DNA of 44,969 nucleotides from Streptobacillus felis (GTDB lineage Bacteria; Fusobacteriota; Fusobacteriia; Fusobacteriales; Leptotrichiaceae): NCBI RefSeq assembly GCF_001559775.1, contig NZ_LOHX01000121.1, positions 1 to 44,969 of the forward strand, read 5' to 3'. Shown piece by piece: positions 34,752 to 44,140 of this stretch (position 1 is its first letter; each line of letters starts with the position of its first letter). The notes under the pieces were generated by a model. It saw only the letters and a program-made list of their open reading frames with translations, ran no database searches and was not told where the DNA came from. The position numbers and the translations under genes were made by a program.

Positions 34752-35672
34752 TTAAATATTTTCAAGAACTAATTCTACTATTCTTTCAGCTCTTAAACCA
34801 TATTTGTCTAACATTACATTACCATCAGCACTTTGACCAAACATGTCATTAATTCCATGTTTGATTACTTTAACAGGATGATTTTCAGATAAGTATTCAC
34901 TTACTGCTCCTCCAAGTCCTCCTATTACAGAGTGTTCTTCTGAAGTTATTACAAACTTACATTCTTTTGCTGCTTTTAAAACAACTTCTTCATCTAACGG
35001 TTTAATAGTAGACATATTTATTACTCTAACATTAATTCCTTTTTCTTTTAGTATTTTTTCAGCTTTTAGTGCTTCATTAACAAGTAAACCTGTTGCAATT
35101 ATTGCAACATCTTCCCCTTCTGTTAATGTAGTAGCCTTACCAATTTTAAACTCATACCCATCTGTATAAATATCTGCAACAGGTAATCTTCCAAGTCTAA
35201 TATATACAGGACCTTGATATTCTGCTGCAGCAAAAATCATTTTTTCAGTTTCTGTAGCATCTGCAGGTTGTAATACAACCATACCTGGTATTACTCTCAT
35301 TAAAGCAATATCTTCAACTGATTGATGAGATCCACCATCTTCTCCTAATGAAATCCCGGCATGTGTTGGACATATTTTCACATTTAATTTAGGATAGGCA
35401 ACTGAATTTCTAATTTGATCATATGCTCTACCTGCTGCAAATATTGCAAATGTAGATGCAAAAGGTACTTTACCTGTAGTGGCTATACCTGCTGCTGTGC
35501 CTATCATATTAGCTTCTGCTATACCTAAATTTATATGTCTTTCTGGAAATTCTTGACAAAAGAATGTAGTCATAGTAGATTTTGATAAATCAGCTTCTAA
35601 AACTACTACATCTTTATTTACTTTACCTAATTTAACTAATGCTTCTCCGTATGCTTGTCTTGTCGCTTTCAT
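34752..35672 (-). CDS. Transketolase C-terminal subunit
   Basis: This gene encodes the pyrimidine-binding and C-terminal parts of a two-subunit transketolase of the pentose phosphate pathway. In 306 residues it has ATRQAYGEALVKLGK, LEADLSKSTMTTFF, the conserved HINLGIAEANMIGTAAGIA (catalytic glutamate), THAGISLGEDGGSHQSVEDIALMRVIPGM, and a C-terminal VITSEEHSVIGGLGGAV domain. It has its own start and ribosome site 13 bases after the N-terminal subunit gene, so it is a natural split gene and not a frameshift. Related 1-deoxyxylulose-5-phosphate synthase is unlikely because of the paired gene structure. Confidence 0.94.
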   Translation of the reverse strand: MKATRQAYGEALVKLGKVNKDVVVLEADLSKSTMTTFFCQEFPERHINLGIAEANMIGTAAGIATTGKVPFASTFAIFAAGRAYDQIRNSVAYPKLNVKICPTHAGISLGEDGGSHQSVEDIALMRVIPGMVVLQPADATETEKMIFAAAEYQGPVYIRLGRLPVADIYTDGYEFKIGKATTLTEGEDVAIIATGLLVNEALKAEKILKEKGINVRVINMSTIKPLDEEVVLKAAKECKFVITSEEHSVIGGLGGAVSEYLSENHPVKVIKHGINDMFGQSADGNVMLDKYGLRAERIVELVLENI

Positions 35673-35685
35673 TTTTATCCTCCTA

Positions 35686-36495
35686 CTACTTTAATTCTTC
35701 TAAAGCTTTATTTAATTCTTCAAGATTTGGTGCTTTACCATGCCAACCTGCATTATCTTCCATAAATGAAACTCCCTTACCTTTAGAGGTTTTAGCTATT
35801 ATAACAGTTGGTTTCCCTTTAGTTTCTCTTGCTTCCTTTAAAGCCGCTCTTATTTCATCAAAGCAATGGCCATTAATTTCTATTACATGCCAATTAAATG
35901 CTCTATACTTATCTGCAATAGGATTAATAGGCATAACCTTAGACACATTACCATCTATTTGTAAGTCATTTGAATCTAAGAATGCAACTAAATTATCTAA
36001 TTTAAAGTGAGCTGATGACATAAATGCTTCCCAAATTTGCCCTTCTTGCATTTCACCATCACCAAGTATTACATATACTCTAAAATCATCACCAAAAATT
36101 TTAGCAGAAAGGGCCATACCTTGTGCAGCTGATAATCCTTGCCCTAATGAACCTGTAGACATATCTATACCATGTAATTTTTTTAAATCTGGATGACCCT
36201 GTAAAGGAGATCCAAATTTTCTTAATTCAGTTATTAAGCTTTTATCTATATATCCTCTTTCCATTAATGTAGCATATACTCCTGGAACTGCATGTCCCTT
36301 ACTTAATACTAATCTATCTCTATTAGGCATTAATGGATTTTTAGGATCTATGTTCATTTCTTCAAAATAAAGTACTGTTAAAATATCTGCAATTGAAAGT
36401 GAACCTCCAGGATGCCCAGATTTCGCGTGGTATATCATTTCCACTATATTTCTTCTAATACGTGTTGAAATCTCTTTTAATTCTTTTTTTCCCAT
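35686..36495 (-). CDS. Transketolase N-terminal subunit
   Basis: This 269-residue protein is the thiamine-diphosphate-binding half of the split transketolase. It shows YHAKSGHPGGSLSIADILTVLYF (phosphate-binding histidine), LSKGHAVPGVYATL, GSPLQGHPDLKKLHGIDMSTGSLGQGL, and the ThDP motif GDGEMQEGQIWEAFMSSAHFKLDNLVAFLDSNDLQIDG. The ATG at 36495 is five bases after GGAGG; an in-frame TTG upstream falls on the ribosome site and touches the symporter stop, so it is rejected. Its partner subunit gene follows directly. Confidence 0.95.
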   Translation of the reverse strand: MGKKELKEISTRIRRNIVEMIYHAKSGHPGGSLSIADILTVLYFEEMNIDPKNPLMPNRDRLVLSKGHAVPGVYATLMERGYIDKSLITELRKFGSPLQGHPDLKKLHGIDMSTGSLGQGLSAAQGMALSAKIFGDDFRVYVILGDGEMQEGQIWEAFMSSAHFKLDNLVAFLDSNDLQIDGNVSKVMPINPIADKYRAFNWHVIEINGHCFDEIRAALKEARETKGKPTVIIAKTSKGKGVSFMEDNAGWHGKAPNLEELNKALEELK

Positions 36496-36507
36496 CTCGT
36501 CCTCCAA

Positions 36508-37827
36508 TTATATTTCACTCTTTTTTAAAAAATAGCTTAAAAAAGATATGATTAAAAATATTATAGCTATTACTAAAGTTGCTAACACACCTAATTTAGT
36601 AGCTCCACCATTTCCTCCTAAAGGTAGTACTAAGGTAGTAGTTACAATTTGAAGTAATAATGCAAGTTTTAAAAATAGTCCTTGTATACCAAACATCATT
36701 CCTTCAACACTCACATTATATTTTTCATAAAGTTTTGTTGATATTTCACTAAGCATAGCAGGTGGAAATATGAATGCCGATCCACTTACTCCAGCTCCTA
36801 CTATAGAAAACATAGTAAAAAATAATAATTTAGATTTTGCACCTAAAAATATTAATCCAAAAGTTCCAAATATTATTAATGCAAGATCAAAAAGCATAAT
36901 CTTCCTATAATCAAATTTCTTACATAAAGCCTGTGTTATAGGGAAGAAAAGTGCAGAAACCACAAAAAGTATAGTAGTTGGTATACTTGCTGCTTTTTCG
37001 CTTTGACCTAATATTACAGTAACATAGTATAATACTGAGTTTCTAATAATATTAAAACCTGAAAAGAAAAAGAAAAAACCTATGAAATATAGCATTATTT
37101 CTTTGTTTTTTAAATAAGAGAATGCATCCTTAAAATTAATTTTCTTTGCATCACTATTTTTTTTGACAGCAATCTTATTTTCTTTTAATAATATTACTGA
37201 AACTATTACTATAACAGCACTTAAAAATGAAAATCCTGTAACCATAATTCTTATTGCAGTTATGAAATTCATACCTGATTTAATCATATTAGATAATATG
37301 ACAGGACTTAGAATTAATGGTATTGCTGTAAATACTAATCTAAATACTGATTGTGAAGTAGAAAGGTTTAACCGTTCTTCCTTATTAGTTGCAAGATCCG
37401 GTATTAAAGCATTATACGGACCTCCTACTAATGTATAAGCCACAAAGTAGACACTACCTACAAAAGCTAAATAAAGTGTTGTAATTAAAACACTACTTGT
37501 TAATGGATAAAAAAAAGCTATCATAGAAAGTGCAAGTGGTATAATCCCAGTTAACATATATATGCTTCTTCTACCTATTTTCGAATTTGAATTATCCGAC
37601 ATATATCCAACTATAGGATCTGCTATCGCATCTACGAATCTCATTATAACAAAAGCTATAGCAAGATATATAGGTGGCATTATTACACTAATACCATAAT
37701 CTGCAATTGCCTTCTCAGATGGTAAATAAAAATATTGTATCCACTGGTTAAAAATCTGATCTAGCATAAAATATGCAACACCAAGTCCATAAAAAATGTA
37801 TGTTGCTTTAGTTAATCTCTTTGACAT
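36508..37827 (-). CDS. GPH-family sugar:cation symporter (MelB-like MFS transporter)
   Basis: An inner-membrane transporter of 439 residues with about 12 hydrophobic segments. The GPH signature is present: MRFVDAIADPIVGYMSDNSNSKIGRRSIYMLTGIIPLALSM in the TM2-3 loop, with the conserved Asp residues that bind the cation and sugar in MelB, and YTLVGGPYNALIPDLA near 130-145. The substrate is probably a glycoside, pentoside or hexuronide. Its place just before the transketolase genes suggests a sugar that enters the pentose phosphate route. AAAGGAG precedes the ATG. Confidence 0.88.
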   Translation of the reverse strand: MSKRLTKATYIFYGLGVAYFMLDQIFNQWIQYFYLPSEKAIADYGISVIMPPIYLAIAFVIMRFVDAIADPIVGYMSDNSNSKIGRRSIYMLTGIIPLALSMIAFFYPLTSSVLITTLYLAFVGSVYFVAYTLVGGPYNALIPDLATNKEERLNLSTSQSVFRLVFTAIPLILSPVILSNMIKSGMNFITAIRIMVTGFSFLSAVIVIVSVILLKENKIAVKKNSDAKKINFKDAFSYLKNKEIMLYFIGFFFFFSGFNIIRNSVLYYVTVILGQSEKAASIPTTILFVVSALFFPITQALCKKFDYRKIMLFDLALIIFGTFGLIFLGAKSKLLFFTMFSIVGAGVSGSAFIFPPAMLSEISTKLYEKYNVSVEGMMFGIQGLFLKLALLLQIVTTTLVLPLGGNGGATKLGVLATLVIAIIFLIISFLSYFLKKSEI

Positions 37828-37867
37828 ATTTATCTCCTTTTTCCCCCACTGTATATTTTATCATATT

Positions 37868-38788
37868 TTACTCCAAATTCAAAAAATTTTGTATAGAATC
37901 TGTATATTCCCATTTATATTGCAAATAAATTCTAACATGTTGACCTTTCCTAAATACCTTAAATATCGGTTTTACTAAACCATCATCATGACTGCACAAG
38001 TCTTTGATTATCTGATATTCCTTATTTATCATATCATAAGGTGTTACATCATCTTTTTCAGATTGAAGTATTAATGTAGGAACCTTACCTAAAACTTTTG
38101 AAAGCCTTAATTCATTTAATCTCCCATCTATCTTAAAATTAAATCTTGCAAGTGGAAAACTCATAATTACTGAAGGAATTTTCAGCCCTAAAAACAATGA
38201 ATGGTGTAATATTGTTTCCTTTATATTTGATACTGGTGAATCTAGTATCATTTTTTCAATATTTATTCCTTTTAAACTTAGTTCTTCAGCATATAGATAA
38301 GGAACTAAAGCACTTCCCATACCTCCTTGAGAAAAACCATAAAGAACAAAATCTGTAGTATAAAATTTTTCATTTAACATTATTAGTGTGTTTTTAATAT
38401 CTTCTGCAAATCTATAACCAAAAGCTGTTTTAGCAATATCTGATTTACCTGAATTCCTTAAATCAGGTAAAAATATATTGTACTTCTCATTAAGTTGCAT
38501 ATCTATAAATAGTTGTAAAAATTTCAAACTAAATACCCTATTATTTTTCCTCCCATGATTAATAACTATTGTTTTTTTTGCTCCATCTACAGGAATATAC
38601 CAACCATAAAGCTTAATATTACCTGAGCTATATTCAATTTCCTCAAATTCCATATCAAAAGAAAGAGGGGAATATTTTCCACAAATTAACCTATTTTTAC
38701 TTTTCATTACATCTTTTAAAGACATTTCAAGTGTAACTCTTGGATACTTCTCTATTGCGTTTAAAAGATAACTATCAAATAAAAACAT
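37868..38788 (-). CDS. Alpha/beta hydrolase, cytoplasmic or membrane-associated
   Basis: A 306-residue alpha/beta hydrolase of the BAAT/Hydrolase_4-like group. It has GWYIPVDGAKKTIVINHGRKNN (oxyanion loop with HGR), DLRNSGKSD, the nucleophile elbow LYGFSQGGMGS with Ser-153, the acid in LILQSEKDDVTPYD, and the base in FRKGQHVRIY. There is no clear signal peptide; the N-terminus MFLFDSYLLNAIEKYP is only mildly hydrophobic. This separates it from the lipoprotein esterase at 1402-2352. GGAGG lies before the ATG. It sits between tmcAL and the GPH symporter with short gaps. The substrate is not known. Confidence 0.85.
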   Translation of the reverse strand: MFLFDSYLLNAIEKYPRVTLEMSLKDVMKSKNRLICGKYSPLSFDMEFEEIEYSSGNIKLYGWYIPVDGAKKTIVINHGRKNNRVFSLKFLQLFIDMQLNEKYNIFLPDLRNSGKSDIAKTAFGYRFAEDIKNTLIMLNEKFYTTDFVLYGFSQGGMGSALVPYLYAEELSLKGINIEKMILDSPVSNIKETILHHSLFLGLKIPSVIMSFPLARFNFKIDGRLNELRLSKVLGKVPTLILQSEKDDVTPYDMINKEYQIIKDLCSHDDGLVKPIFKVFRKGQHVRIYLQYKWEYTDSIQNFLNLE

Positions 38789-38801
38789 ATAATACCTCCT
38801 C

Positions 38802-39941
38802 CTATTTTATATATTTCAAATTTAAAATTTCTTTTTCTTTTGTAAGTATTTCGTAGAAAGCAAAAGCATTTTTTTCTATTTTTATTAACTTATTTGTAAT
38901 ATTCTTTTCTATATCTTTCCAATTTACAAAAACTTTAGGATTATTTAATTCTTTGATATATTTAGCACCTTTTTCATTTACAGAAAGTACTCTTATATAC
39001 TTTATTTCATCATACAATTTAATATCTTCAGAATCTATATAAAGAATTAAATTAAGCATTATTCTTCTTAGTCTATTAATACTAAAATTTCTACTTTTAA
39101 ATTTATTAACAAAGTCATAATAATCAGTAGCATCCTTAATATATTTATTCACCCTATTATACATACTATCATTAAAATCATATACTTTTATTAATTCATT
39201 CTTTGTTTTAACATTGAAAAGATATTTAAACCATTCAAATATTTTTTCCTCATGATTTCTATATACCCTTTTACTTAGCATGTACAAAGTATTTTTGGGA
39301 ACAAAATTTGATACCTCATTTATTTCCTTAGATCTTATCATAGTTGCAGAAGCAATATTACCATAACTTACCTCTTCGTTATATCCACTTCCAACCCTCT
39401 TTATTCCATAAGGTCTAATATTAAATGAATTTCTTTCAATAGTCCTGATATATGAAAGTGCCAATATATTATTTGACTTATACACATCCCTATATCCATA
39501 TTCAGCAAGTACCATTTCATGTGATTTAATATATGAATTACCCATTTTAACATAGTTTTTTAACTTATCTAGGTATTCTTTTTTATTTTGTAACCTTATG
39601 ATGCTATATAGCTTTTCGGTGTTTTCTTCTTCTACTCCAAAAACTTGAATATTACAACCCAATTCATTTAGTATTTTTACAGAAAATTCACCAAAAACAT
39701 CTGCATTTTGTATAGAATAATAAACAGGTAATTCAACAACTATATCATAACCTTCTAATATAGCAAGTTCTGCCTTCATAAATTTATTTATTATAGAAAT
39801 TTCACCTCTTTGAACAAAATTACCTGAAATTACAGCTATCTTTATTCTAGGCCTTTGTTTGCTTATCTCATCAATTTGATATTTATGTCCATTATGAAAA
39901 GGATTGAATTCTGCAACAACTCCTACAATTTTTTCTTCCAT
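38802..39941 (-). CDS. tmcAL: tRNA(Met) cytidine acetate ligase TmcAL (YlbM family)
   Basis: It makes N4-acetylcytidine at the wobble base of elongator tRNA-Met using acetate and ATP. The 379-residue protein starts VGVVAEFNPFHNGHKYQI, a nucleotidyltransferase HIGH-type motif with HNGH at 16-19, and continues with SGNFVQRGEISIINKFMKAELAI, VELPVYYSIQNADVFGEF and SYGNIASATMIRS, all diagnostic of the family. Many genomes label it nucleotidyltransferase. Acetate for the reaction is made by the pta-ackA pathway also encoded in this window. AGGAG precedes the ATG; it starts 7 bases after the oxidoreductase gene. Confidence 0.93.
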   Translation of the reverse strand: MEEKIVGVVAEFNPFHNGHKYQIDEISKQRPRIKIAVISGNFVQRGEISIINKFMKAELAILEGYDIVVELPVYYSIQNADVFGEFSVKILNELGCNIQVFGVEEENTEKLYSIIRLQNKKEYLDKLKNYVKMGNSYIKSHEMVLAEYGYRDVYKSNNILALSYIRTIERNSFNIRPYGIKRVGSGYNEEVSYGNIASATMIRSKEINEVSNFVPKNTLYMLSKRVYRNHEEKIFEWFKYLFNVKTKNELIKVYDFNDSMYNRVNKYIKDATDYYDFVNKFKSRNFSINRLRRIMLNLILYIDSEDIKLYDEIKYIRVLSVNEKGAKYIKELNNPKVFVNWKDIEKNITNKLIKIEKNAFAFYEILTKEKEILNLKYIK

Positions 39942-39948
39942 AACACTC

Positions 39949-40992
39949 CTATTTTCTTAATTTTTTTTCTAAAAATCTCTCCCTATAATAACCTCTATTT
40001 ATCACTTTCCTAGATTCCATCTCTAAACCATTTTTAAAAGATTCATCCATAATCCAGTTTGGATTTCTAAGTAAGGCCCTACCTACCGCTATTAAATCTA
40101 TATCAAATTCTCTAATAGCAAGTTCAGCAATATCAAAGCTATCTATTTGACCCACTGATATAACTGGTTTGTTTAAAATTGCTTTCATTTTCTTAGCAAA
40201 GTTAAGTTGATATCCTGGATAAAACGAAAGTTCTCCTTCATTTACTGTTCCACCACTACTTACATGAACAATATCAAAACTATCCTTAAAACTTAGTAAT
40301 GCTTTAGCTAGTTCTTCAGGTAAATATCCATCCTTAGTCCATTCAAATGCTGAAACTCTAATACCCACTACTCCCCTAAACTCTTTTCTTACTTCAACTA
40401 ATATTTCTTTTAAAAACCTCGTCCTATTTTCAAAGCTTCCTCCATATTCATCATTTCTATCATTTGAAAATTCAGAAAGAAATTGATTAATTAAATATCC
40501 ATGTGCTGCATGTAATTCTAAATAATCATAACCTGCAAGTTGTGCCCTTCTTGATGCAAGTTTAAAATCATTTATTACATTTAAAATATCTTGTTTATTC
40601 ATTTTTCTTGGTTTGTTAAAATAATCATTAAATGGAATGTTCGAACTTGATAATATATCTCCATCCTTTATAAGACCCTTTCTTCCAGCATCACCAATCT
40701 GTATTCCTATTTTACTACCTAATTTATGAACACTATCAACTAATTTCTTTAACCCCTCAACATGCTCATCCTTCCATATACCTAAATCTTGCGTACTTAT
40801 TCTACCATCTGCTCTTACCGATGTTACTTCTTGTATTATTAATCCAACATTTCCTATAGCCCTTGCACCATAATGTGCAAAATGAAATTCATTTACGAAA
40901 CCATTTATAGATTCATATGTATCCATAGGAGGCATCACCACTCTATTTTTTAGTTCTAAATCCCCTAAGTAAAATTTATCTAATAATTCCAT
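39949..40992 (-). CDS. NADH:flavin oxidoreductase of the old yellow enzyme family
   Basis: A 347-residue single-domain FMN TIM-barrel oxidoreductase. It has LKNRVVMPPMDTYESINGFV at the N-terminus, QIGDAGRKG, the family signature LHAAHGYLINQFLSEFSNDRNDEYGGSFENRTRFL, IRVSAFEW, and DLIAVGRALLRNPNW. The missing C-terminal iron-sulphur and NAD domains separate it from the 2,4-dienoyl-CoA reductase type. It probably reduces activated alkenes (enones) with NAD(P)H. It leads the long reverse-strand cluster and has its own promoter in a tight divergent region shared with the GH13 gene. Confidence 0.92.
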   Translation of the reverse strand: MELLDKFYLGDLELKNRVVMPPMDTYESINGFVNEFHFAHYGARAIGNVGLIIQEVTSVRADGRISTQDLGIWKDEHVEGLKKLVDSVHKLGSKIGIQIGDAGRKGLIKDGDILSSSNIPFNDYFNKPRKMNKQDILNVINDFKLASRRAQLAGYDYLELHAAHGYLINQFLSEFSNDRNDEYGGSFENRTRFLKEILVEVRKEFRGVVGIRVSAFEWTKDGYLPEELAKALLSFKDSFDIVHVSSGGTVNEGELSFYPGYQLNFAKKMKAILNKPVISVGQIDSFDIAELAIREFDIDLIAVGRALLRNPNWIMDESFKNGLEMESRKVINRGYYRERFLEKKLRK

Positions 40993-41020
40993 ATATCCCT
41001 ACCTTCCTTTATTTATCTTA

Positions 41021-41029
41021 AGTATAGCA
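41021..41029 (-). promoter_or_regulatory. Extended -10 promoter of the oxidoreductase-led cluster
   Basis: On the reverse strand TGCTATACT is an extended -10 (TGn plus TATACT), 29 bases before the oxidoreductase ATG. The -35 is poor. Confidence 0.55.
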
Positions 41030-41044
41030 TATTTTTACATTTTT

Positions 41045-41053
41045 TGGTATAAT
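41045..41053 (+). promoter_or_regulatory. Extended -10 promoter of the GH13 gene
   Basis: TGGTATAAT is an extended -10 with a perfect TATAAT, 31 bases before the GH13 ATG, with AAAGGAG in between. It is only 15 bases from the divergent extended -10, so the two promoters cannot be occupied at once. Confidence 0.7.
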
Positions 41054-41083
41054 AGAACTGATTGTGAAAGGAGATTTTTTAAA

Positions 41084-44000
41084 ATGGAATATATTTTAGG
41101 AATTTACAAAGATGGTAAATTTTTCAAAGAAGTAAAATTAAGAAAAAAACACGATAGATATGTATATAAATGGGCAAGAGTAGAGGTTGCATCATATTTT
41201 TTTACTATAACTAGAATTGAAAATGGAAATAAAGAAAATTTCAATATTACCTACAATCATACTAGTCCATTTGCTTCTGAATTTAGAGCTTATGCAGACA
41301 GTAAAAGTTCCCCAAAATCTATATCTGGTATACAATCTGGAATAGATATTTTAGTTGAATTTAACCCTCATGATTTTAATTTCTTACTACAAAAAAAGAA
41401 GTTCGTGAGATTTAACATAGATATATCAAAATTTGGTATCCATAATCCAAAAATTTTTGAAATATCCGGTGATTTTAATAATTGGTGTCCTGATACAGAA
41501 CCTATAAATCATATAAAAGACAATTTATATGAAGTGATACTTAATGTAGAAAATGGATTTTATGAATACAAATTCCTTATTGACCATAAATGGTTCCCAG
41601 AAAAAAACGAAATATTAGTAGTAGGGGAAAACGGTAATCTATTCCCAAAAGGTGAATTAGGTAATGGTAAATTTGTAAATGAAATTAGCAAGAATATTAA
41701 TACAGGAAGTAAAATAACTGCGATATTACATGATATTAATAAGTTAATATATTTCAATAAAATTACTGAAAAAGAATTTGAAATCAGTATAAGAACTCAA
41801 ATGTCTGATGTAGAAAGACTATATATCTCTGTAGTTCCTTATACTAAAGAAGGAAAAGGATTAAATAGAATATATGAGCTTGAAAGATACATAGACTATA
41901 CTAATTCTTTTGACTACTTCAAAAGAATATTAACATTTAAGGAAGATATAGAAAGCTTCGAATATTTCTTCATACTTGAAGATGGAGGAGTTAAAAACTA
42001 CTATGGAATTAATGGATTAGAAGAAGAATTAACAGAATCTTTTATTTACTCTAAAGAAGAAAATGAAAACATATTCTATATACCTTATTGGACTAGAGAA
42101 GCTATATGGTACAACATATTCCCTGATAGATTCTACAATGGTGATATGTATAATGACCCTATTTTCAATGAATTTGGACCTGAAAAATTCAAAAAAAATC
42201 TTAACTATGAAAGCAAATTCATTAAAGATTATAGATGGAATAAAAATGAATTTGCATTAGAATTCGAAAGAAATAGATGGTGTTCAGATTTTAGTGAAAG
42301 AACTAATTGGGAAGTTCATATGGAATCAAACATTAATTACTCTTTAAAATATGCAAGAATGTTTGGTGGAGATTTAAAAGGTATTAAAGAGAAAATCCCA
42401 TACCTTAAAAAGTTAGGAATAAATGCAGTATGGTTAAATCCAGTATTTTATTCATTCCAAAACCATAAATATGGTGCAAATGATTTTAGACATATATCAC
42501 CAGATTTTGGTACTATTAGAACTAGTGGTAAATTACATAATGTATATATTAATCCAGAAAACAAGTATGGTAATAAGAGTTATCTAGATGTTCTTGGAAA
42601 AGAAAGTGTTAATAATTCAGAGCTCGAATTATTAGAAGTTAGTTTAACAGGAGAAAATAAAGGCAAAAATGGATATCTTGAAACTGATGATCCAAGCAGC
42701 TGGGTTTGGACAGAATCTGATTTAATTATGGTAGATTTAATTAAGGAATTACATAAAAATGGTATTAGAGTAATATTTGATGCTGTTTTTAACCATAGTA
42801 GTAACTATAACTTTGCATTTAATTTAGCTCTTGCTGAAGGCAAGGATTCTAAATATGCAAATTGGTATAAGTTCACAGATTATAAAAACTATAGCAAAGT
42901 AAAAGATGAAATGTCAGAAGAAGAAGCATACAATATTGTAAACCTAAATAGAAAAAATTTAAAATACAATGGTTGGGCTGGATTTGATACTTTACCTGTA
43001 TTTGATAGTTTTAATGAAGAATGGAAAGATTACATATTCAATATTACTAGAAAATGGATGTTAGGTCCTGATGGTAAAGAACATTCTAATTGGCAAGAAG
43101 ATGATGGTATAGATGGTTGGAGACTTGATGTTCCAAATAATTTAGAAAATCAAATGTTCTGGAAAGAATGGAGACAAGTTGTTAAAAATTGTAAAAAAGA
43201 AGCATACATTACTGCAGAACTTTGGTCTAATGCTGGAGATGATATTAATTCTGGGGATAAATTTGATGCTGTAATGAACTATGAATGGTTAAAAGCTGTA
43301 ATAGGTTACTTTATTAATCAAGGAAATAATTTTGATGATAGTTACAAACTAAGTGCCGAACAATTTTTCTTAGAGTTAAGAGAGAAAAGAACATGGTATC
43401 CATTACAAGCTGTACAGGCTTGTCAAAACCTTAATGGTTCTCATGATACTGATAGACTGTACTCTAGAATAGTCAATGATAGAATAGGTAGAAATCTAGA
43501 AGAAGGTAAACAATATGAAAAGGGATATAATATTATTAGACCTGACCTTGCTGGAAATTATCATCCTAACACAACTATAGATTGGAAAAACAGCCATATC
43601 AAACCAAAAGATGTTTTAAAATTAATTTCTATATTCCAAATGACATACATAGGTGCCCCTATGCTTTATTATGGAGATGAAGTTGGAATGTGGGGTGCAA
43701 CAGACCCTTATTGTAGAAAACCTATGCTTTGGGATGAATTTTGGTACGATGATGAAAGAAATACTTCATATATTAATAACGGTGAAGTATACTCTCAAAA
43801 ACCAGATATGGAGCTTTTTGAATGGTATAGAAAAATTATTAAAATACGTAAAGAGCATAAATCTTTAGTTTACGGTAGAATCAAACCAATATATTTCAAT
43901 AACGAAAAAGATATTATTGCTTATGAAAGATACGATAAAGATGAAAGTATAATAGTTGTATTAAATAATAGTTTTGAAAACCATAGCAATATTACTATAA

Positions 44001-44140
44001 CTTCATTCCATAATTCTAAAACTTACTTAGATTTATTATCAGGTAAGAAAATTAAGAGTGATATAAATGGGAAAATGAAATTTGATATTAAAGCAAAAAA
44101 AGGATATATATTCTATCTACCTAAAAAGGATAAGGAATAA
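41084..44140 (+). CDS. GH13 alpha-amylase/neopullulanase-type glycoside hydrolase with CBM48-like domain
   Basis: A 1018-residue alpha-glucan enzyme without a signal peptide, so probably cytoplasmic. The N-terminal 340 residues hold beta domains, including a CBM48/AMPK-like glycogen-binding segment at about 120-185 (ISGDFNNWCPD to YEYKFLIDHKWF). The GH13 barrel starts near 345 (REAIWYNIFPDRFYNG). Region I is DAVFNHSS (D566), region II DGWRLDVPN (nucleophile D682), region III ITAELW (acid/base E712) and region IV NGSHDT (D788). About 80 residues are inserted before DLIKELHKNGIRVIFD. The C-terminal beta domain begins near 930. The specificity (maltodextrin, pullulan or glycogen) cannot be told. 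The product sugars could feed the phosphohexomutase coded nearby. Confidence 0.9.
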   Translation: MEYILGIYKDGKFFKEVKLRKKHDRYVYKWARVEVASYFFTITRIENGNKENFNITYNHTSPFASEFRAYADSKSSPKSISGIQSGIDILVEFNPHDFNFLLQKKKFVRFNIDISKFGIHNPKIFEISGDFNNWCPDTEPINHIKDNLYEVILNVENGFYEYKFLIDHKWFPEKNEILVVGENGNLFPKGELGNGKFVNEISKNINTGSKITAILHDINKLIYFNKITEKEFEISIRTQMSDVERLYISVVPYTKEGKGLNRIYELERYIDYTNSFDYFKRILTFKEDIESFEYFFILEDGGVKNYYGINGLEEELTESFIYSKEENENIFYIPYWTREAIWYNIFPDRFYNGDMYNDPIFNEFGPEKFKKNLNYESKFIKDYRWNKNEFALEFERNRWCSDFSERTNWEVHMESNINYSLKYARMFGGDLKGIKEKIPYLKKLGINAVWLNPVFYSFQNHKYGANDFRHISPDFGTIRTSGKLHNVYINPENKYGNKSYLDVLGKESVNNSELELLEVSLTGENKGKNGYLETDDPSSWVWTESDLIMVDLIKELHKNGIRVIFDAVFNHSSNYNFAFNLALAEGKDSKYANWYKFTDYKNYSKVKDEMSEEEAYNIVNLNRKNLKYNGWAGFDTLPVFDSFNEEWKDYIFNITRKWMLGPDGKEHSNWQEDDGIDGWRLDVPNNLENQMFWKEWRQVVKNCKKEAYITAELWSNAGDDINSGDKFDAVMNYEWLKAVIGYFINQGNNFDDSYKLSAEQFFLELREKRTWYPLQAVQACQNLNGSHDTDRLYSRIVNDRIGRNLEEGKQYEKGYNIIRPDLAGNYHPNTTIDWKNSHIKPKDVLKLISIFQMTYIGAPMLYYGDEVGMWGATDPYCRKPMLWDEFWYDDERNTSYINNGEVYSQKPDMELFEWYRKIIKIRKEHKSLVYGRIKPIYFNNEKDIIAYERYDKDESIIVVLNNSFENHSNITITSFHNSKTYLDLLSGKKIKSDINGKMKFDIKAKKGYIFYLPKKDKE

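Noticed and set aside
34752-36495. Transketolase broken by a frameshift
   Set aside because: Each half has its own AGGAGG-type ribosome site and start, and the break falls at the domain boundary used by naturally split transketolases.
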